A stretch of 64,000 nt of DNA from Gordonia terrae. GTDB lineage: Bacteria > Actinomycetota > Actinomycetes > Mycobacteriales > Mycobacteriaceae. A program made the translations under genes and the position numbers. Shown here piece by piece: positions 54,234 through 63,587 of the stretch (position 1 is its first letter; each line of letters starts with the position of its first letter). The notes under the pieces are model-generated. The model saw only the letters and a program-made list of their open reading frames with translations. It had not been told where the DNA came from and did no database searches. The stretch spans positions 310,001 through 374,000 of the forward strand of contig NZ_CP016594.1 in the NCBI RefSeq assembly GCF_001698225.1. The letters run 5' to 3'.

Positions 54234-56813
54234 TCAGCGTGCTGACGACTTCAACACCTCGTCGATCGCCCGGGCGGTGTCGGCGGCGTGGGGTGCGCGG
54301 ATCATCGAGATGTGATCGCCGGAGACGTCGTAAAAGCTCACCTCGCCCGACGACATCCGCCGCCACAGGTCCGGGTCATCGGGATTGGTGCGCGCCCGGA
54401 TGACGCCGACGGGGCCGGCGTGGTCGCGCGGCCGGTAGCGGCGGATCATCCTCGTGCCCAAGCGGAAGAACACGACCCACTGCACGGGGGTCGGGAGCTG
54501 CACCATGCCGGCGGTGGGCACGAGGACCGCGAGCACGATCTCCTTCACCACCCGTTGGGGGAGCGGCTCCTTCGCCGGGGTGGGATCGTCCCCGGTGCGG
54601 TCGGGGAGGGCGGTGTCCTGGGTGTCGCCGCGTCGGGCACGCAACCGGTCGAGGACTCCTCCCTTCTCGCCGCGGACCCGGCGAGCCAGTACCGGGTCGA
54701 ACAGCGAGTCGAGGACGACGACCGGATCGCACGTCTCGCCCGCGTCGGTCAACCGCGCAGCGACTTCCATCGCGACGAAACCGCCGAGCGAATAACCGCC
54801 GACCTGATACGGCCCGTGGGGTTGAACCGACCGGATGTCGTCGATCGCCCGTCGTGCCGCGGCGCGAACGGAATGATCGGCGCGGCCGCGCTTTTCGACG
54901 CCCCGCGACTGGATCGCGTAGACCGGGCGGTCGGTCTGTAGTGCGCGGACGACCGGGGTCAGACTCGTTGCGAGGCTGCCGGCGCCGGCGACCAGGAAGA
55001 TCGGTCGGCCGGTACCCTTTCGCAGCGGGATGAGGGTGGCACCCGAGGCATTCGCCGAACGTTCCCTGGCGGCGGACTCGATGCGCTGCGCGAACAGCGC
55101 GATGGTCGGCGCCTCGGCGAGCATTGCGGTGTTCACGTCGAGTTGGAGATGATGCTGAACCTCGGCCAGCATCTTCGCCGCGGCCAGCGAATCGCCCCCG
55201 AGCTCGACGAAATCCTCGTTGCGGCCGATGGATTCGAGACCGAGGATCTGGCACCAGAATCGGTGCAGCGCCATCTCGGTCATCCCGCGGGGCGGCTCGT
55301 GATCGGGGCGGGCGGGCGGCGGTGGCAGTGCTGCCCGGTCCACCTTGCCGCGCTCGTTGCGGGGTAGTTCGGCGAGGACGACGATGTCACGCGGGATCAT
55401 CCACGGTGTCAACGTCTTCCCGAGCTCCTGCCGGATCTCGGCCGGCGAGGGCGACCACTTCTCGGGATCCACGGCGACGTGGGCGGTGAGCCGGGCTTCG
55501 TCGCGGTCGGCGGTGACGACCGCGTCGGTGGTCCAGGCCAGGGCGCGGAGCGCGGCTTCCACCTCCAGTGGTTCGACGAGGTAGCCGCGGATCTTGATCG
55601 CGTCGTCGCTGCGTCCGAGGAGCGCGAGTTCGCCGGACTCGTCGAGTCGTCCCAGATCCCCGGTGCGATAGCGGGCTCGGCCGTCGGGGAGCTGGATGAA
55701 ACGCTCGGCGGTCAGCTCCGGATTCCGGTGGTAACCGGACGCGATGTGAGCGGACTCGACAAGGACCTCACCGGTGGCGCCGACGGGCAGGTCGTTGCCG
55801 TCGGCGTCGACGATGCGGACGGACTTGTCCGATGCCGGTACACCCACCGGAATGGCGCCCGGTTCGATGTCCCGGTCGGGTGGGAACAGATTGAAGGCCA
55901 GGTTGCCGACCTCCGATGCGCCTGCCCAGCAACAGAAGACCCCGCCGGCGAGGATCGTGTCGCGGGCCAGCTGCACATCGGCACGATGCGTCGGTTCGCC
56001 ACACGTGGACAGCAGGCGTAGCGAGTCGACGGCGTCGTCGGCCGACAGTTCACCCAGCCACGACCGCAGCAGCGACGGGGTGCAGTGTGCGGTCGTCGCC
56101 TCCTGCGCGACCAGCCAGTCCCGCAACCCGGTGGTGGTGCGGCGGCGGACGTCCCACAACAGCATGGTCGACCCGTTGAGCAGGCTCATCGCGAGGGCGT
56201 CCAGGCCGCCGCCGAAACTGAGCGGTAGGAGGACCACGGCACGATCCGCCGGCCGCATGCCGAGGAAACGGCGGCCGTCCCGGGCATGGTTGACCGGCAT
56301 CTTCTGCGACAGCACAACGCCTTTGGGGGTTCCGGTCGATCCCGAGGTGAACAGCAGGACCGCCGGATCGCTCGGTCCTGGCTCGACGACGTCAGTTCGC
56401 GAGGGCTCGGCCTCGGCGTAGGTGTCCAGCAGTTGCGCACCGGAGCGTTCCAGCACGACGTCGCGTCGGTCCGGTGGCAGGAACGGGTCGATGAGGACGA
56501 GGGGCCGCCCGGAGCACAGCACGGAGAGCATCGCGATGACCGAGTCGATGTCGGATTCGATCTCCACTGCGACGGGTCGGCCCGAGTCGGTCGTCGCGGT
56601 GATCGTGCGCGTGAGGTCGTCGACTCGTCTGGCGGCATCCGCGAAGGTGATGGACTGCTCGGGCGTCCGGATCGCGATCGCGTCGCCACGGGCCGCGGCC
56701 ACCGCTCGCCAGCGGGCGGCAGCGGTGCGCGCGGTGCCGGTGCCCGGGAGGTCGGTGACGACCGCACCATCGGGGTGAGTCGGACGTGTCTCGAGAGGGT
56801 TTTGGCTGGTCAT
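54234..56813 (-). CDS. NRPS-like A-PCP-TE enzyme
   Basis: The 859-residue protein has an adenylation domain (about 30-500; A3 LLFTSGSTGTPKG at 154-165, TGDLG near 384, A10 Lys490 in NERGKVD), a carrier domain with phosphopantetheine Ser542 in LGGDSL, and a thioesterase with Ser675 in GYSLGG and GDHISMI. There is no condensation domain. The A4 core reads SFGGGLDALAMS and lacks the Asp that binds the amino group of amino-acid substrates. The A5 region (CWAGASEVGNL) is also unusual, so the substrate may be a carboxylic acid without an alpha-amine. It is preceded by an IdeR/DtxR-like iron box, suggesting iron control and a siderophore-related or redox role. ATG 56813 has a GAGGA close upstream; the start is moderately certain. 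Confidence 0.82.
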   Translation of the reverse strand: MTSQNPLETRPTHPDGAVVTDLPGTGTARTAAARWRAVAAARGDAIAIRTPEQSITFADAARRVDDLTRTITATTDSGRPVAVEIESDIDSVIAMLSVLCSGRPLVLIDPFLPPDRRDVVLERSGAQLLDTYAEAEPSRTDVVEPGPSDPAVLLFTSGSTGTPKGVVLSQKMPVNHARDGRRFLGMRPADRAVVLLPLSFGGGLDALAMSLLNGSTMLLWDVRRRTTTGLRDWLVAQEATTAHCTPSLLRSWLGELSADDAVDSLRLLSTCGEPTHRADVQLARDTILAGGVFCCWAGASEVGNLAFNLFPPDRDIEPGAIPVGVPASDKSVRIVDADGNDLPVGATGEVLVESAHIASGYHRNPELTAERFIQLPDGRARYRTGDLGRLDESGELALLGRSDDAIKIRGYLVEPLEVEAALRALAWTTDAVVTADRDEARLTAHVAVDPEKWSPSPAEIRQELGKTLTPWMIPRDIVVLAELPRNERGKVDRAALPPPPARPDHEPPRGMTEMALHRFWCQILGLESIGRNEDFVELGGDSLAAAKMLAEVQHHLQLDVNTAMLAEAPTIALFAQRIESAARERSANASGATLIPLRKGTGRPIFLVAGAGSLATSLTPVVRALQTDRPVYAIQSRGVEKRGRADHSVRAAARRAIDDIRSVQPHGPYQVGGYSLGGFVAMEVAARLTDAGETCDPVVVLDSLFDPVLARRVRGEKGGVLDRLRARRGDTQDTALPDRTGDDPTPAKEPLPQRVVKEIVLAVLVPTAGMVQLPTPVQWVVFFRLGTRMIRRYRPRDHAGPVGVIRARTNPDDPDLWRRMSSGEVSFYDVSGDHISMIRAPHAADTARAIDEVLKSSAR

Positions 56814-56934
56814 GTCCTCAAACTTCCGCGGAGGCGGGAACGTCGACGGTCATGGACGGGCCACGGGAACTCGAGCCCGGGCAACGGTGCCACGCCGTGC
56901 GGGACTCGGCCCCTCCTCCGGCCCCGCCAGCTTG

Positions 56935-56953
56935 CTAGGTAAACCTACCTTTA
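56935..56953. promoter_or_regulatory. IdeR/DtxR-like iron box
   Basis: CTAGGTAAACCTACCTTTA matches the consensus TWAGGTWAGSCTWACCTWA at 15 of 19 positions by my count. It lies about 120 nt upstream of the A-PCP-TE gene and 158 nt upstream of the divergent nitroreductase. It is an AT-rich island in GC-rich sequence. Nothing else was found in the 56814-57110 gap. Confidence 0.5.
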
Positions 56954-57110
56954 GTTGCGCGATGCAGCACGACCGGGAGCCTGCGCACAGCGTCGTCCCA
57001 ACGCCCGAGATCGCCGAATGTAACCTGTTCACTGGTCGCCGGACACTGTGTTCAGCGCCGGTCCGTCGACGATGATCGGGTCGTTCGACTTGTGCGAGGA
57101 GAGATCGACG

Positions 57111-57788
57111 ATGCAGTACGACGAAGTGGTTCTGGGGCGTCGCAGCATTCGCGGGTTCACGCCGGACCCGGTCCCCCGGGAACTGATCGAGGAGATCCTC
57201 GCTCTCGCGATGCGGGCACCGTCGTCGATGAACACGCAGCCGTGGAACTTCCACGTGATCACCGGCGAGCCGCTCGATCGCATCCGCGCCGGTAACACCG
57301 AGCGCAATCTCGCGGGTGTCCCTCATTCGCGAGAGTTCCGGACAGGTGCGGAGAAGTTCACCGGCCCGCACCGCGACCGCCAGGTCCAGGTCGCCAAGCA
57401 GCTGTTCGGTGCCATGGGCATCGCGCGCGAGGACACCGAGATGCGGCAGGACTGGGTGCTGCGCGGTTTCCGCCAATTCGATGCCCCGGTGTGCGTGATC
57501 GTGACCTACGACCGCATCCTCGACGGCAGCGACGACACGCCATTCGACTGCGGGGCGGTCTCGACCGCACTGGTCAACGCCGCCTGGTCCCGCGGTCTGG
57601 GCGCGGTCATCAACAGTCAAGGCATCATGCAGTCACCCGTGGTCAGAGAACACGCCGGGATTCCGGACGACCAGGTGATCATGAAGAGCATCGCGCTGGG
57701 CTGGCCCGATGATACGTTTCCGGCCAACTCGGTGATCTCCGAGCGCAAGTCGGTCGAAGAGGCCACCACCTTCGTGGGCTTCGAGTAG
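57111..57788 (+). CDS. Nitroreductase family FMN protein
   Basis: The 225-residue protein has the FMN-binding signature RRSIRGFTPDPVP and RAPSSMNTQPWNFHVIT, plus a GLGAVINSQGIM block near the second FMN contact. Family members reduce nitro groups or quinones with NAD(P)H as homodimers. GAGGAGAG lies 8 nt upstream of ATG 57111. It is divergent to the A-PCP-TE gene and may share its regulatory region, including the iron box. The physiological substrate is unknown. Confidence 0.88.
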   Translation: MQYDEVVLGRRSIRGFTPDPVPRELIEEILALAMRAPSSMNTQPWNFHVITGEPLDRIRAGNTERNLAGVPHSREFRTGAEKFTGPHRDRQVQVAKQLFGAMGIAREDTEMRQDWVLRGFRQFDAPVCVIVTYDRILDGSDDTPFDCGAVSTALVNAAWSRGLGAVINSQGIMQSPVVREHAGIPDDQVIMKSIALGWPDDTFPANSVISERKSVEEATTFVGFE

Positions 57789-57821
57789 TAGCGGCGTCGC
57801 ACCCTGGTCCGGTGGCGGCGG

Positions 57822-58277
57822 TCAGCGCGGTAGGCGGGTCATTCCGTAGAGTCGCTCGGCCCGCACGCGCAGCAGTCGCCGCTGTTCGCGCACCATCGCG
57901 GCCCGATACTCGTCCCAATCCGGATGATCCTCACCGCGAAACGCCCGATACCAGGCGACCAGGTGGTCGACGGTCGCGTCGTCCGGAGCCGCCGCCACCG
58001 GACTCAACGAGCCCGTGCCCTCGACCACGGCGTAACCCGAGAAGAATCCGTCGCCGAGGACATGGAGACTGACCCGGGGATCACGCTCGACGTTGCGCGA
58101 CTTCGCGCGCGGCGCCGTGACCGAGATCAGCGCAGACTCGGTCTCCGGCTCCCAGACATGAACGACGTTGGACGATTGTGGTCGTCCGTCACGCCGGAGC
58201 GTGATGAGGATCGACTGCTGGTGATCGGCGACGATCTTCAGCAGTTCAGGGTCGAGGGCATCTCGGGGAACGTTCAT
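57822..58277 (-). CDS. PPOX-class F420-dependent oxidoreductase-like protein
   Basis: The 151-residue split-barrel protein (pyridoxamine-phosphate-oxidase-like) has the N-terminal block QQSILITLRRDGRPQSSNVVHVWEPE, SRNVERDPRVSLHVLG and a Trp/Tyr-rich C-terminus. These proteins bind F420 or FMN, and many actinobacterial ones reduce quinones, biliverdin or other substrates with F420H2. GGAG lies 6 nt before ATG 58277; longer starts at 58283 and 58289 would overlap the ribosome site. Convergent with the nitroreductase. F420 use is inferred from family membership. Confidence 0.8.
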   Translation of the reverse strand: MNVPRDALDPELLKIVADHQQSILITLRRDGRPQSSNVVHVWEPETESALISVTAPRAKSRNVERDPRVSLHVLGDGFFSGYAVVEGTGSLSPVAAAPDDATVDHLVAWYRAFRGEDHPDWDEYRAAMVREQRRLLRVRAERLYGMTRLPR

Positions 58278-58352
58278 GCGCATCTCCAACGTCGGCGGCG
58301 CAGAGATCCTTACCAGGGAACCTCAGATCGGGCGGAGTCGAGGCCGTCCGCG

Positions 58353-59144
58353 TCAGCGCGACAGCGCCTCACGTGCGGCCGTGGCGACTCCGCCGCGATG
58401 GATCGGTCCGTGGCCGGGAAGCAGTATGTCGGCCTCGAGCTCGGTGAATCGTTCGACGCTGCGTCGAGCCGTGGGTTCGTCGTGCTGGAAGAGCGACGGG
58501 ATGCACTGTGGGCCGGTGATCGTCGAGATCTCGTGTCCGCTCACGAGCGCGTCGCCGGATACCAGGGCGCGGCCGTCGGCGACGAGGTAGGCGCTGTGGC
58601 CGTCGGTGTGGCCGGGACTCGCGACGGGGACGGGCGCACCCGGGAGATCGAGCGGTTGCCGCTCGTCGACGGCGGCGTCGACGGGGAAACCCGACGCCCG
58701 TGCCAGGCCCGCGCGGCTGAGGACACCGAGCGGAGTGGTCTTGGCGAGCCATGCCCATAGTCGCGGATTCGCGACCTGCGGGGCGAGGTCGAGTGCATTG
58801 GCCTGCTGAAGGTGGTGGCGCAGCGCGTGATCCACCTCGACCGCGTCCATGTAGACGTCGAACCCGTACTGCGCCTGCAGCTTCACGAGGCCGCCGAGGT
58901 GATCCACGTGGGCGTGGGTGAGCAGTGCGCCGCGCACATCCTCGGGCGTGCGGCCGATCCGCTCGATGGATTCGACGACCTGACCGGCCTGCCCCGGGTA
59001 ACCGCCGTCGATCAGCGTCAGTTCACCGTCCTCCTCCAGGAGGATCCAGTTCACGACGTCGGTGGAGACGAAGTGCGTCGTCGAGGAATCGCCGTCGACC
59101 CGGGTGATCGTCATCGGACGCGAGGTGCCGAACGGGAGCCGCAT
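58353..59144 (-). CDS. MBL-fold metallohydrolase
   Basis: The 263-residue protein has the metallo-beta-lactamase motif THAHVDHLGG, SPGHTDGHSAY, VSGDAL and a terminal LPGHGP, a complete two-metal site. The substrate is unknown; hydrolases of this type cleave lactones, thioesters or phosphoesters. ATG 59144 lies 5 bp after the aftA stop, with GGAAG 8 nt upstream, so it is the last gene of the dprE1-dprE2-aftA operon. This attachment to DPA metabolism is not part of the mycobacterial arrangement and may reflect simple read-through. Confidence 0.82.
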   Translation of the reverse strand: MRLPFGTSRPMTITRVDGDSSTTHFVSTDVVNWILLEEDGELTLIDGGYPGQAGQVVESIERIGRTPEDVRGALLTHAHVDHLGGLVKLQAQYGFDVYMDAVEVDHALRHHLQQANALDLAPQVANPRLWAWLAKTTPLGVLSRAGLARASGFPVDAAVDERQPLDLPGAPVPVASPGHTDGHSAYLVADGRALVSGDALVSGHEISTITGPQCIPSLFQHDEPTARRSVERFTELEADILLPGHGPIHRGGVATAAREALSR

Positions 59145-59149
59145 CGTGA

Positions 59150-61156
59150 TCACTTCCGGACGACGAGGACGAACGGGCCGCGCTCTGTGACCTCGAAGCG
59201 CGGGTCGTCGAAGACCGTGGGGTCGAAGGTGACCGTGTAGCGCTTCACGTTGGGGTCGTTGGGATAGACGTCCTCGGCGAGACGGAGTGTGTAACCGTCT
59301 GCGCTGTACCGGAACAGGAAGACATTCGGCGGAGTCCACGGCGAGCGGTCGAGGGCGTCGACGAGCTGGTCGGCGTTCTCGCTCTCCGCCCATCGCGCGA
59401 TCGCCGCTGCGCGCTTGTCGAATTCGGCGAGCGGATTCGCGTAGTGGGAGGTGAGTCCCTGGAAACCCCAGTAGGGGTAGATCGACAGGAACCCGAAATC
59501 GGCGGTGAGAACGACGTTGTCGGTGCGCGGCTTGCCGGTCTGCTCACGGATCAGTGTGTCCAGCTCCGCGAAATACGATTCGGCGCCGGCCGGGCGGGCA
59601 TCGGCGCGTTCGCCGTAGCCGTCGGTGTCGGTGTAGGCGGTGGTGATCTCGGTCCCCAGATGGCCCGGGATGCTCTGTGCCATCGCGATGGCCGAGAGAA
59701 CGGCGAGTGCCCCCACGACGACGCGCACGTCGCCGAACCGGCGCACTGCCCAGTGCGTGAGATCGACGACGCCGAAGACCCCGGCCGCGCTCAGGGTGGC
59801 GACCAGGATGGGCTCGAGGCGGAACGAGAGCAGGGTGGTGCCCAGTGCGGTCATCAGCATCGACAGCAGACAGAACAGGTAGACCGTGACGACCGTGACG
59901 CCCATCGCCAGGGCGACGGTGCGTGTGCGGAAGCGCACCAGGATCCACAGGAGGCCGATCATCGTGATGGCGCCGACGAGATCCAGGCCGAACATCGGGA
60001 GCGGCAACACCGAACCGCGCTCGGGCAGATAGTGTTCGGCGGTCCCCCCGCTGGCGGGGGTATTGGTCAGGCGCGCCCAGAGGTAGGGCGCCCAGACCAG
60101 CAGTGCGATCAGTCCGGAGATGACCCCGACGGCGACCAGGCGACCGACCACCGCGAGCACCACGCCGCGTCGTCGGCTCGTGACGGTCGCCGATGGAGTG
60201 GCCTTGTTCGACGCGCCCAGCCATCCCTGCACAGCGAAGTAGCCGGCCAAGAGGACGGCGGTGAGGGCGAACAACCCGGTGTAGAGCGTGTAGGTCGCGG
60301 CCGAGATACCCAGGAACACACCGGATGCCGCCACGGCAGGCCAGCTCGTCGCGCCGAACAGCGGGCCCACCGGTCCGTCGGCGGCTCGCGTTCGCCCGCG
60401 CAGCGCGTAGGTCAGGGTGATCAGCATCGGCACGCCGATCAGCACCAGAATTGCGGCGTACGGTTCCGGCGAGGCATACAGGAGAGTGACGGTCGTGACC
60501 GCGAGCCCGAGCGCGACACCGCGATCCGCGCCGAACATGCGAATGAACAGGATGACGCCCACGGCTGCCGCGACCGACATCGACACGATCGCCCACGTCT
60601 TGTAGGCCTCCCAGCCGGGCTGGCCGAGCAGGTTGGCGAAGCGGCCACCCCACCAGAACCAGCCGGCCGGGTAATAGGGCGCCAGGTCGGTGTAGGTCAT
60701 GTCCGCGAGGTGCGGGCTCGACGTCATCCGGGTGAGGTACTCGGTGCGGAACTCCTGATCGACCGACAATCCGAACAGGTAGAGACGTGTTGCGCCCAGC
60801 GGCATTCCGATGGTGACGGTGACGAATCCCGACATCGCGGCCGCGGACAGCGCCGGCACCAGCAGGCGTCCCTTGCCGTACCGGTAGAGCAGTGCGGCCA
60901 CCACCAGGATGGCGATGGCGAGCACCTGCCCGGCGGTCGTCAGCGACCGGGTCACGTTGGAGGAGTTGAACGCCGGCCAGTCGACGGTTCCGATGGCCGT
61001 CAGTCCCGCCATCGACACCACCCCGCCGACCACCACGGCGATCAGCAGTGACAGTGCCGTCCGCCCGTAACCGGCAGTCGTTCCGGGCCGGCCCTGGGCG
61101 TCGCCGTCGATTGTTGCTGTGGCGTCGGAGCTGTCAGTGGTGGCGGGATGCGTCAT
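59150..61156 (-). CDS. aftA: Galactan 5-O-arabinofuranosyltransferase AftA
   Basis: Transfers the first arabinofuranose from DPA to the galactan, priming arabinan synthesis. The 668-residue GT-C protein (family GT85) has about 11-13 hydrophobic segments. The conserved SVDQEFRTEYLTRMT lies in an early outer loop, followed by LAPYYPAGWFWWGGRFANLLG. The soluble C-terminal domain contains FGFLSIYPYWGFQGLTSHY and RFEVTERGPFVLVVR. It matches Rv3792 in sequence. In M. tuberculosis it lies between dprE2 and embC; here it keeps its place after dprE2, while embC is 8 kb away on the same strand. ATG 61156 is 12 bp after dprE2, with a weak ribosome site, consistent with operon read-through. Confidence 0.93.
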   Translation of the reverse strand: MTHPATTDSSDATATIDGDAQGRPGTTAGYGRTALSLLIAVVVGGVVSMAGLTAIGTVDWPAFNSSNVTRSLTTAGQVLAIAILVVAALLYRYGKGRLLVPALSAAAMSGFVTVTIGMPLGATRLYLFGLSVDQEFRTEYLTRMTSSPHLADMTYTDLAPYYPAGWFWWGGRFANLLGQPGWEAYKTWAIVSMSVAAAVGVILFIRMFGADRGVALGLAVTTVTLLYASPEPYAAILVLIGVPMLITLTYALRGRTRAADGPVGPLFGATSWPAVAASGVFLGISAATYTLYTGLFALTAVLLAGYFAVQGWLGASNKATPSATVTSRRRGVVLAVVGRLVAVGVISGLIALLVWAPYLWARLTNTPASGGTAEHYLPERGSVLPLPMFGLDLVGAITMIGLLWILVRFRTRTVALAMGVTVVTVYLFCLLSMLMTALGTTLLSFRLEPILVATLSAAGVFGVVDLTHWAVRRFGDVRVVVGALAVLSAIAMAQSIPGHLGTEITTAYTDTDGYGERADARPAGAESYFAELDTLIREQTGKPRTDNVVLTADFGFLSIYPYWGFQGLTSHYANPLAEFDKRAAAIARWAESENADQLVDALDRSPWTPPNVFLFRYSADGYTLRLAEDVYPNDPNVKRYTVTFDPTVFDDPRFEVTERGPFVLVVRK

Positions 61157-61168
61157 CGTCGACTGGGA

Positions 61169-61930
61169 TCAGATCGGCAGCTTGCGGAAGATCGGCCGCG
61201 GGATGTGACGCAGCACCATCATGATGTAGCGGAACGGTCCCGGCACCCAGACGATCTCCTTGCCCTTGGTGGCCGCGGCCACGGCCAGGCGCCCCACATC
61301 TTCCTTGTCGACCGTGAGCGGCGCTTCCTTGACATGCGCCGACAACCGGGTGCGCACCTGGCCGGGACGGATGACGAGGACGCGAGCACCGAAGGGGCGC
61401 AGCGCCTCTCCGAGTCCGAGGTAGAACCCGTCGAGGCCGGCCTTGGTGGACCCGTACACGAAGTTGCTGCGACGGACGCGCTCGCCGGCGACCGAACTCA
61501 TGGCGATGATCTGACCGTGTCCCTGGGCCTTGAACTTCTCACCGAGCAGCACGCCGACGGACACCGCTGCGGTGTAATTGATCTCGGCTTCGGCGACGGC
61601 GAGGCCGTGATCCTGCCAGGCCTGTTCGTCGTCGCCCTGGATGCCGAAGGCGACGATCGCGACGTCGACGTCGCCGTCGGCGAATGCCTTGTCGATGACG
61701 GCCCGGTGGGTGTCGGTGGCGCGGGCGTCGAAGTCGATCTGGGTGACCTCGGTGGCGCCGGCGTTCTTGGCCTTCGCCACGGCCGCGGCGGCGGTGGGAT
61801 CACCCGGCAGGGTGGCGAGGATGACCCGCGCCGGGCCCTTGGTCAGGTACTCGGCGGTGATGGCGAGCCCGATCTCGGAGCTGCCGCCCAGGACCAGGAT
61901 GGACTGCGGGGCGCCCACGGCGTTCAACAT
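61169..61930 (-). CDS. dprE2: Decaprenylphosphoryl-2-keto-ribose reductase DprE2
   Basis: Reduces the DprE1 product, decaprenylphosphoryl-2-keto-ribose, to DPA with NADH. The 253-residue short-chain dehydrogenase has [14 protein letters not shown] for the cofactor, a catalytic Tyr-Lys pair in [10 protein letters not shown] with the preceding SSVAGERV, and the C-terminal [17 protein letters not shown]. The length is almost the same as Mtb DprE2 (254). ATG 61930 was chosen over longer frames because GCGAG lies 6 nt upstream and the N-terminus aligns with the family. It is 56 bp after dprE1 and 12 bp before aftA. Confidence 0.94.
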   Translation of the reverse strand: MLNAVGAPQSILVLGGSSEIGLAITAEYLTKGPARVILATLPGDPTAAAAVAKAKNAGATEVTQIDFDARATDTHRAVIDKAFADGDVDVAIVAFGIQGDDEQAWQDHGLAVAEAEINYTAAVSVGVLLGEKFKAQGHGQIIAMSSVAGERVRRSNFVYGSTKAGLDGFYLGLGEALRPFGARVLVIRPGQVRTRLSAHVKEAPLTVDKEDVGRLAVAAATKGKEIVWVPGPFRYIMMVLRHIPRPIFRKLPI

Positions 61931-61986
61931 GTGTACTCGCTTTCGATGACGTGCAGGTCGGTGGGGTGCGTCGGAAAGGCTGGGAG

Positions 61987-63411
61987 TCAGGCGAGTTCGA
62001 GTCGCCGGCCCATGTCCGACATGAACACCCGGTTGGGGTCGATCCGACGACGCGTGGCGATCCACTCGTCGATCTCCGGGTACATGGCGTGGAAGTTCTC
62101 CGCCGACGTGCGCGAGTCCTTGGCGGTGTAGAGGCGGCCGCCCATCGACATGACGCGGCGGTCGAGCTCGTTGAGGAACTCGGCGAGATCGGCCTTGACG
62201 GGGAAGTCGAGGCAGACGTTCCAGCCCTTGAACGGGAAGCTCAGGGGCGCCCGGTTGCCCTCGCCGAAGAGCTTGATGACGTTGAGGAAGCTGACGTGGC
62301 CCGACGCCTGGATGTCCTCGATGAGTGCGGTGAACTCGCCCTCGTTGCCGGTCGGGACGATGAACTGGTACTGGCAGAAGCCGCCACCGCGTCCGTACGC
62401 GTTGTTCCAGTCACCGAACACGTCGAGCATGTGATAGAACTGCGCGAGATTTTTGACCTTGCCCTCGCTCGGCGGTCCGATCCGGTAGTAGGCCTCGCCG
62501 ACCGCGGAGAAGCTGAGTTTGTTGGCGAGCCCGCGCGGGAAGATGTCGGGGAACCGGACCAACGGCTTGTTGTTGAACGACAGCGGGTTGTCCCGGTACT
62601 TCTCCGGCAGTTCGTCGACGCGGGCGAGGTTGCCCCGCGAGAAGGTGCCGCGGCCCAGCTTGGGCGGTGCGCTGATGGTGTCGAACCAGCCCGAGGCGTA
62701 CTCGTACCCGTTCTCGAAGCCGTCCTCGAGGTGCAGGTCGATGGTTTCCTGCAGCGAGCCGGTACGAGCGGTGTCGGCGATGAAGTACGCGCTCTCGGTG
62801 CGCTTCATCTGGATCGTCGCCCGCAACACGATCCCGGTCAGTCCGATGCCGCCGATGGTCGCCCAGAAGAGTTCGCCGGTGGGATCGTCGGCCGAGCCGC
62901 CCGGGGTCAGGGTCAGGACCCGTCCGTCGGCGACGAGGAGTTGCATCTCGACGACATGATTGCCGAAGCTGCCCTGGCTGTGGTGGTTCTTGCCGTGGAT
63001 GTCGTGCGCGATCGCGCCGCCCACCGTCACCTGGCGGGTGCCCGGAAGAACCGGCACCCACAGGCCGTGCGGGAGCGCTGCCTGCATGAGCGCGTCCAGG
63101 GAGACGCCGGCATCGACATCGACGGTGGCCGATTCGTCGTCGATGGCATAGATCCTGGTCAGTGGCGTCATGTCGATCGTGAGGCCGCCGCTGTTCTGGC
63201 CCGACTCGTTGTAGGAGCGACCGAGTCCACGGGCGATGACGCCGCGCTTGAGGTAATCCGGCTTGTCCGCGTTGTCGTCGGCCACGCGGGCCACGGCCTC
63301 GGCGATGACCTCGGGGTACGGCGTGGACAGGACATGACCCTCGATCGGGGTGGTGCGAGACCAGCCCACGAGCTTGCGGGTCGTGATCGGCAGCAACTCT
63401 TCAGTAGACAT
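61987..63411 (-). CDS. dprE1: Decaprenylphosphoryl-ribose oxidase DprE1
   Basis: FAD enzyme that oxidises decaprenylphosphoryl-ribose at C2, the first half of the epimerisation to DPA. The 474-residue protein contains [13 protein letters not shown], the FAD-binding [19 protein letters not shown] and [14 protein letters not shown], plus [11 protein letters not shown] and [10 protein letters not shown]. The benzothiazinone-target cysteine (Mtb C387) is conserved as C400 in [12 protein letters not shown] 63411 makes the N-terminus comparable to Mtb DprE1, slightly longer. No ribosome site precedes it, but TACCCT lies 8 nt upstream, so a leaderless transcript is likely. It heads the dprE1-dprE2-aftA-MBL operon and is divergent to the AurF-like gene. 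Confidence 0.95.
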   Translation of the reverse strand: MSTEELLPITTRKLVGWSRTTPIEGHVLSTPYPEVIAEAVARVADDNADKPDYLKRGVIARGLGRSYNESGQNSGGLTIDMTPLTRIYAIDDESATVDVDAGVSLDALMQAALPHGLWVPVLPGTRQVTVGGAIAHDIHGKNHHSQGSFGNHVVEMQLLVADGRVLTLTPGGSADDPTGELFWATIGGIGLTGIVLRATIQMKRTESAYFIADTARTGSLQETIDLHLEDGFENGYEYASGWFDTISAPPKLGRGTFSRGNLARVDELPEKYRDNPLSFNNKPLVRFPDIFPRGLANKLSFSAVGEAYYRIGPPSEGKVKNLAQFYHMLDVFGDWNNAYGRGGGFCQYQFIVPTGNEGEFTALIEDIQASGHVSFLNVIKLFGEGNRAPLSFPFKGWNVCLDFPVKADLAEFLNELDRRVMSMGGRLYTAKDSRTSAENFHAMYPEIDEWIATRRRIDPNRVFMSDMGRRLELA

Positions 63412-63419
63412 CGCTAGAG

Positions 63420-63425
63420 AGGGTA
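63420..63425 (-). promoter_or_regulatory. -10 element of a probable leaderless dprE1 transcript
   Basis: TACCCT on the minus strand, 8 nt before the dprE1 ATG, is the same hexamer at the same distance as at glf. No Shine-Dalgarno sequence is present. Confidence 0.5.
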
Positions 63426-63587
63426 CCTGGGCGAGGTGCCCACCGACCGTCATGCCGGGGCCGGGTCCGGGAGGCGCACCGGTGGACACGAGGCCCGTCG
63501 GTGCCATCAGGAAACGAACCATTGACTGATGGCACGATCCGTGGTGGCATGCATCACAGACGCAGTCCCGCGTACGACGAGGAGTCC

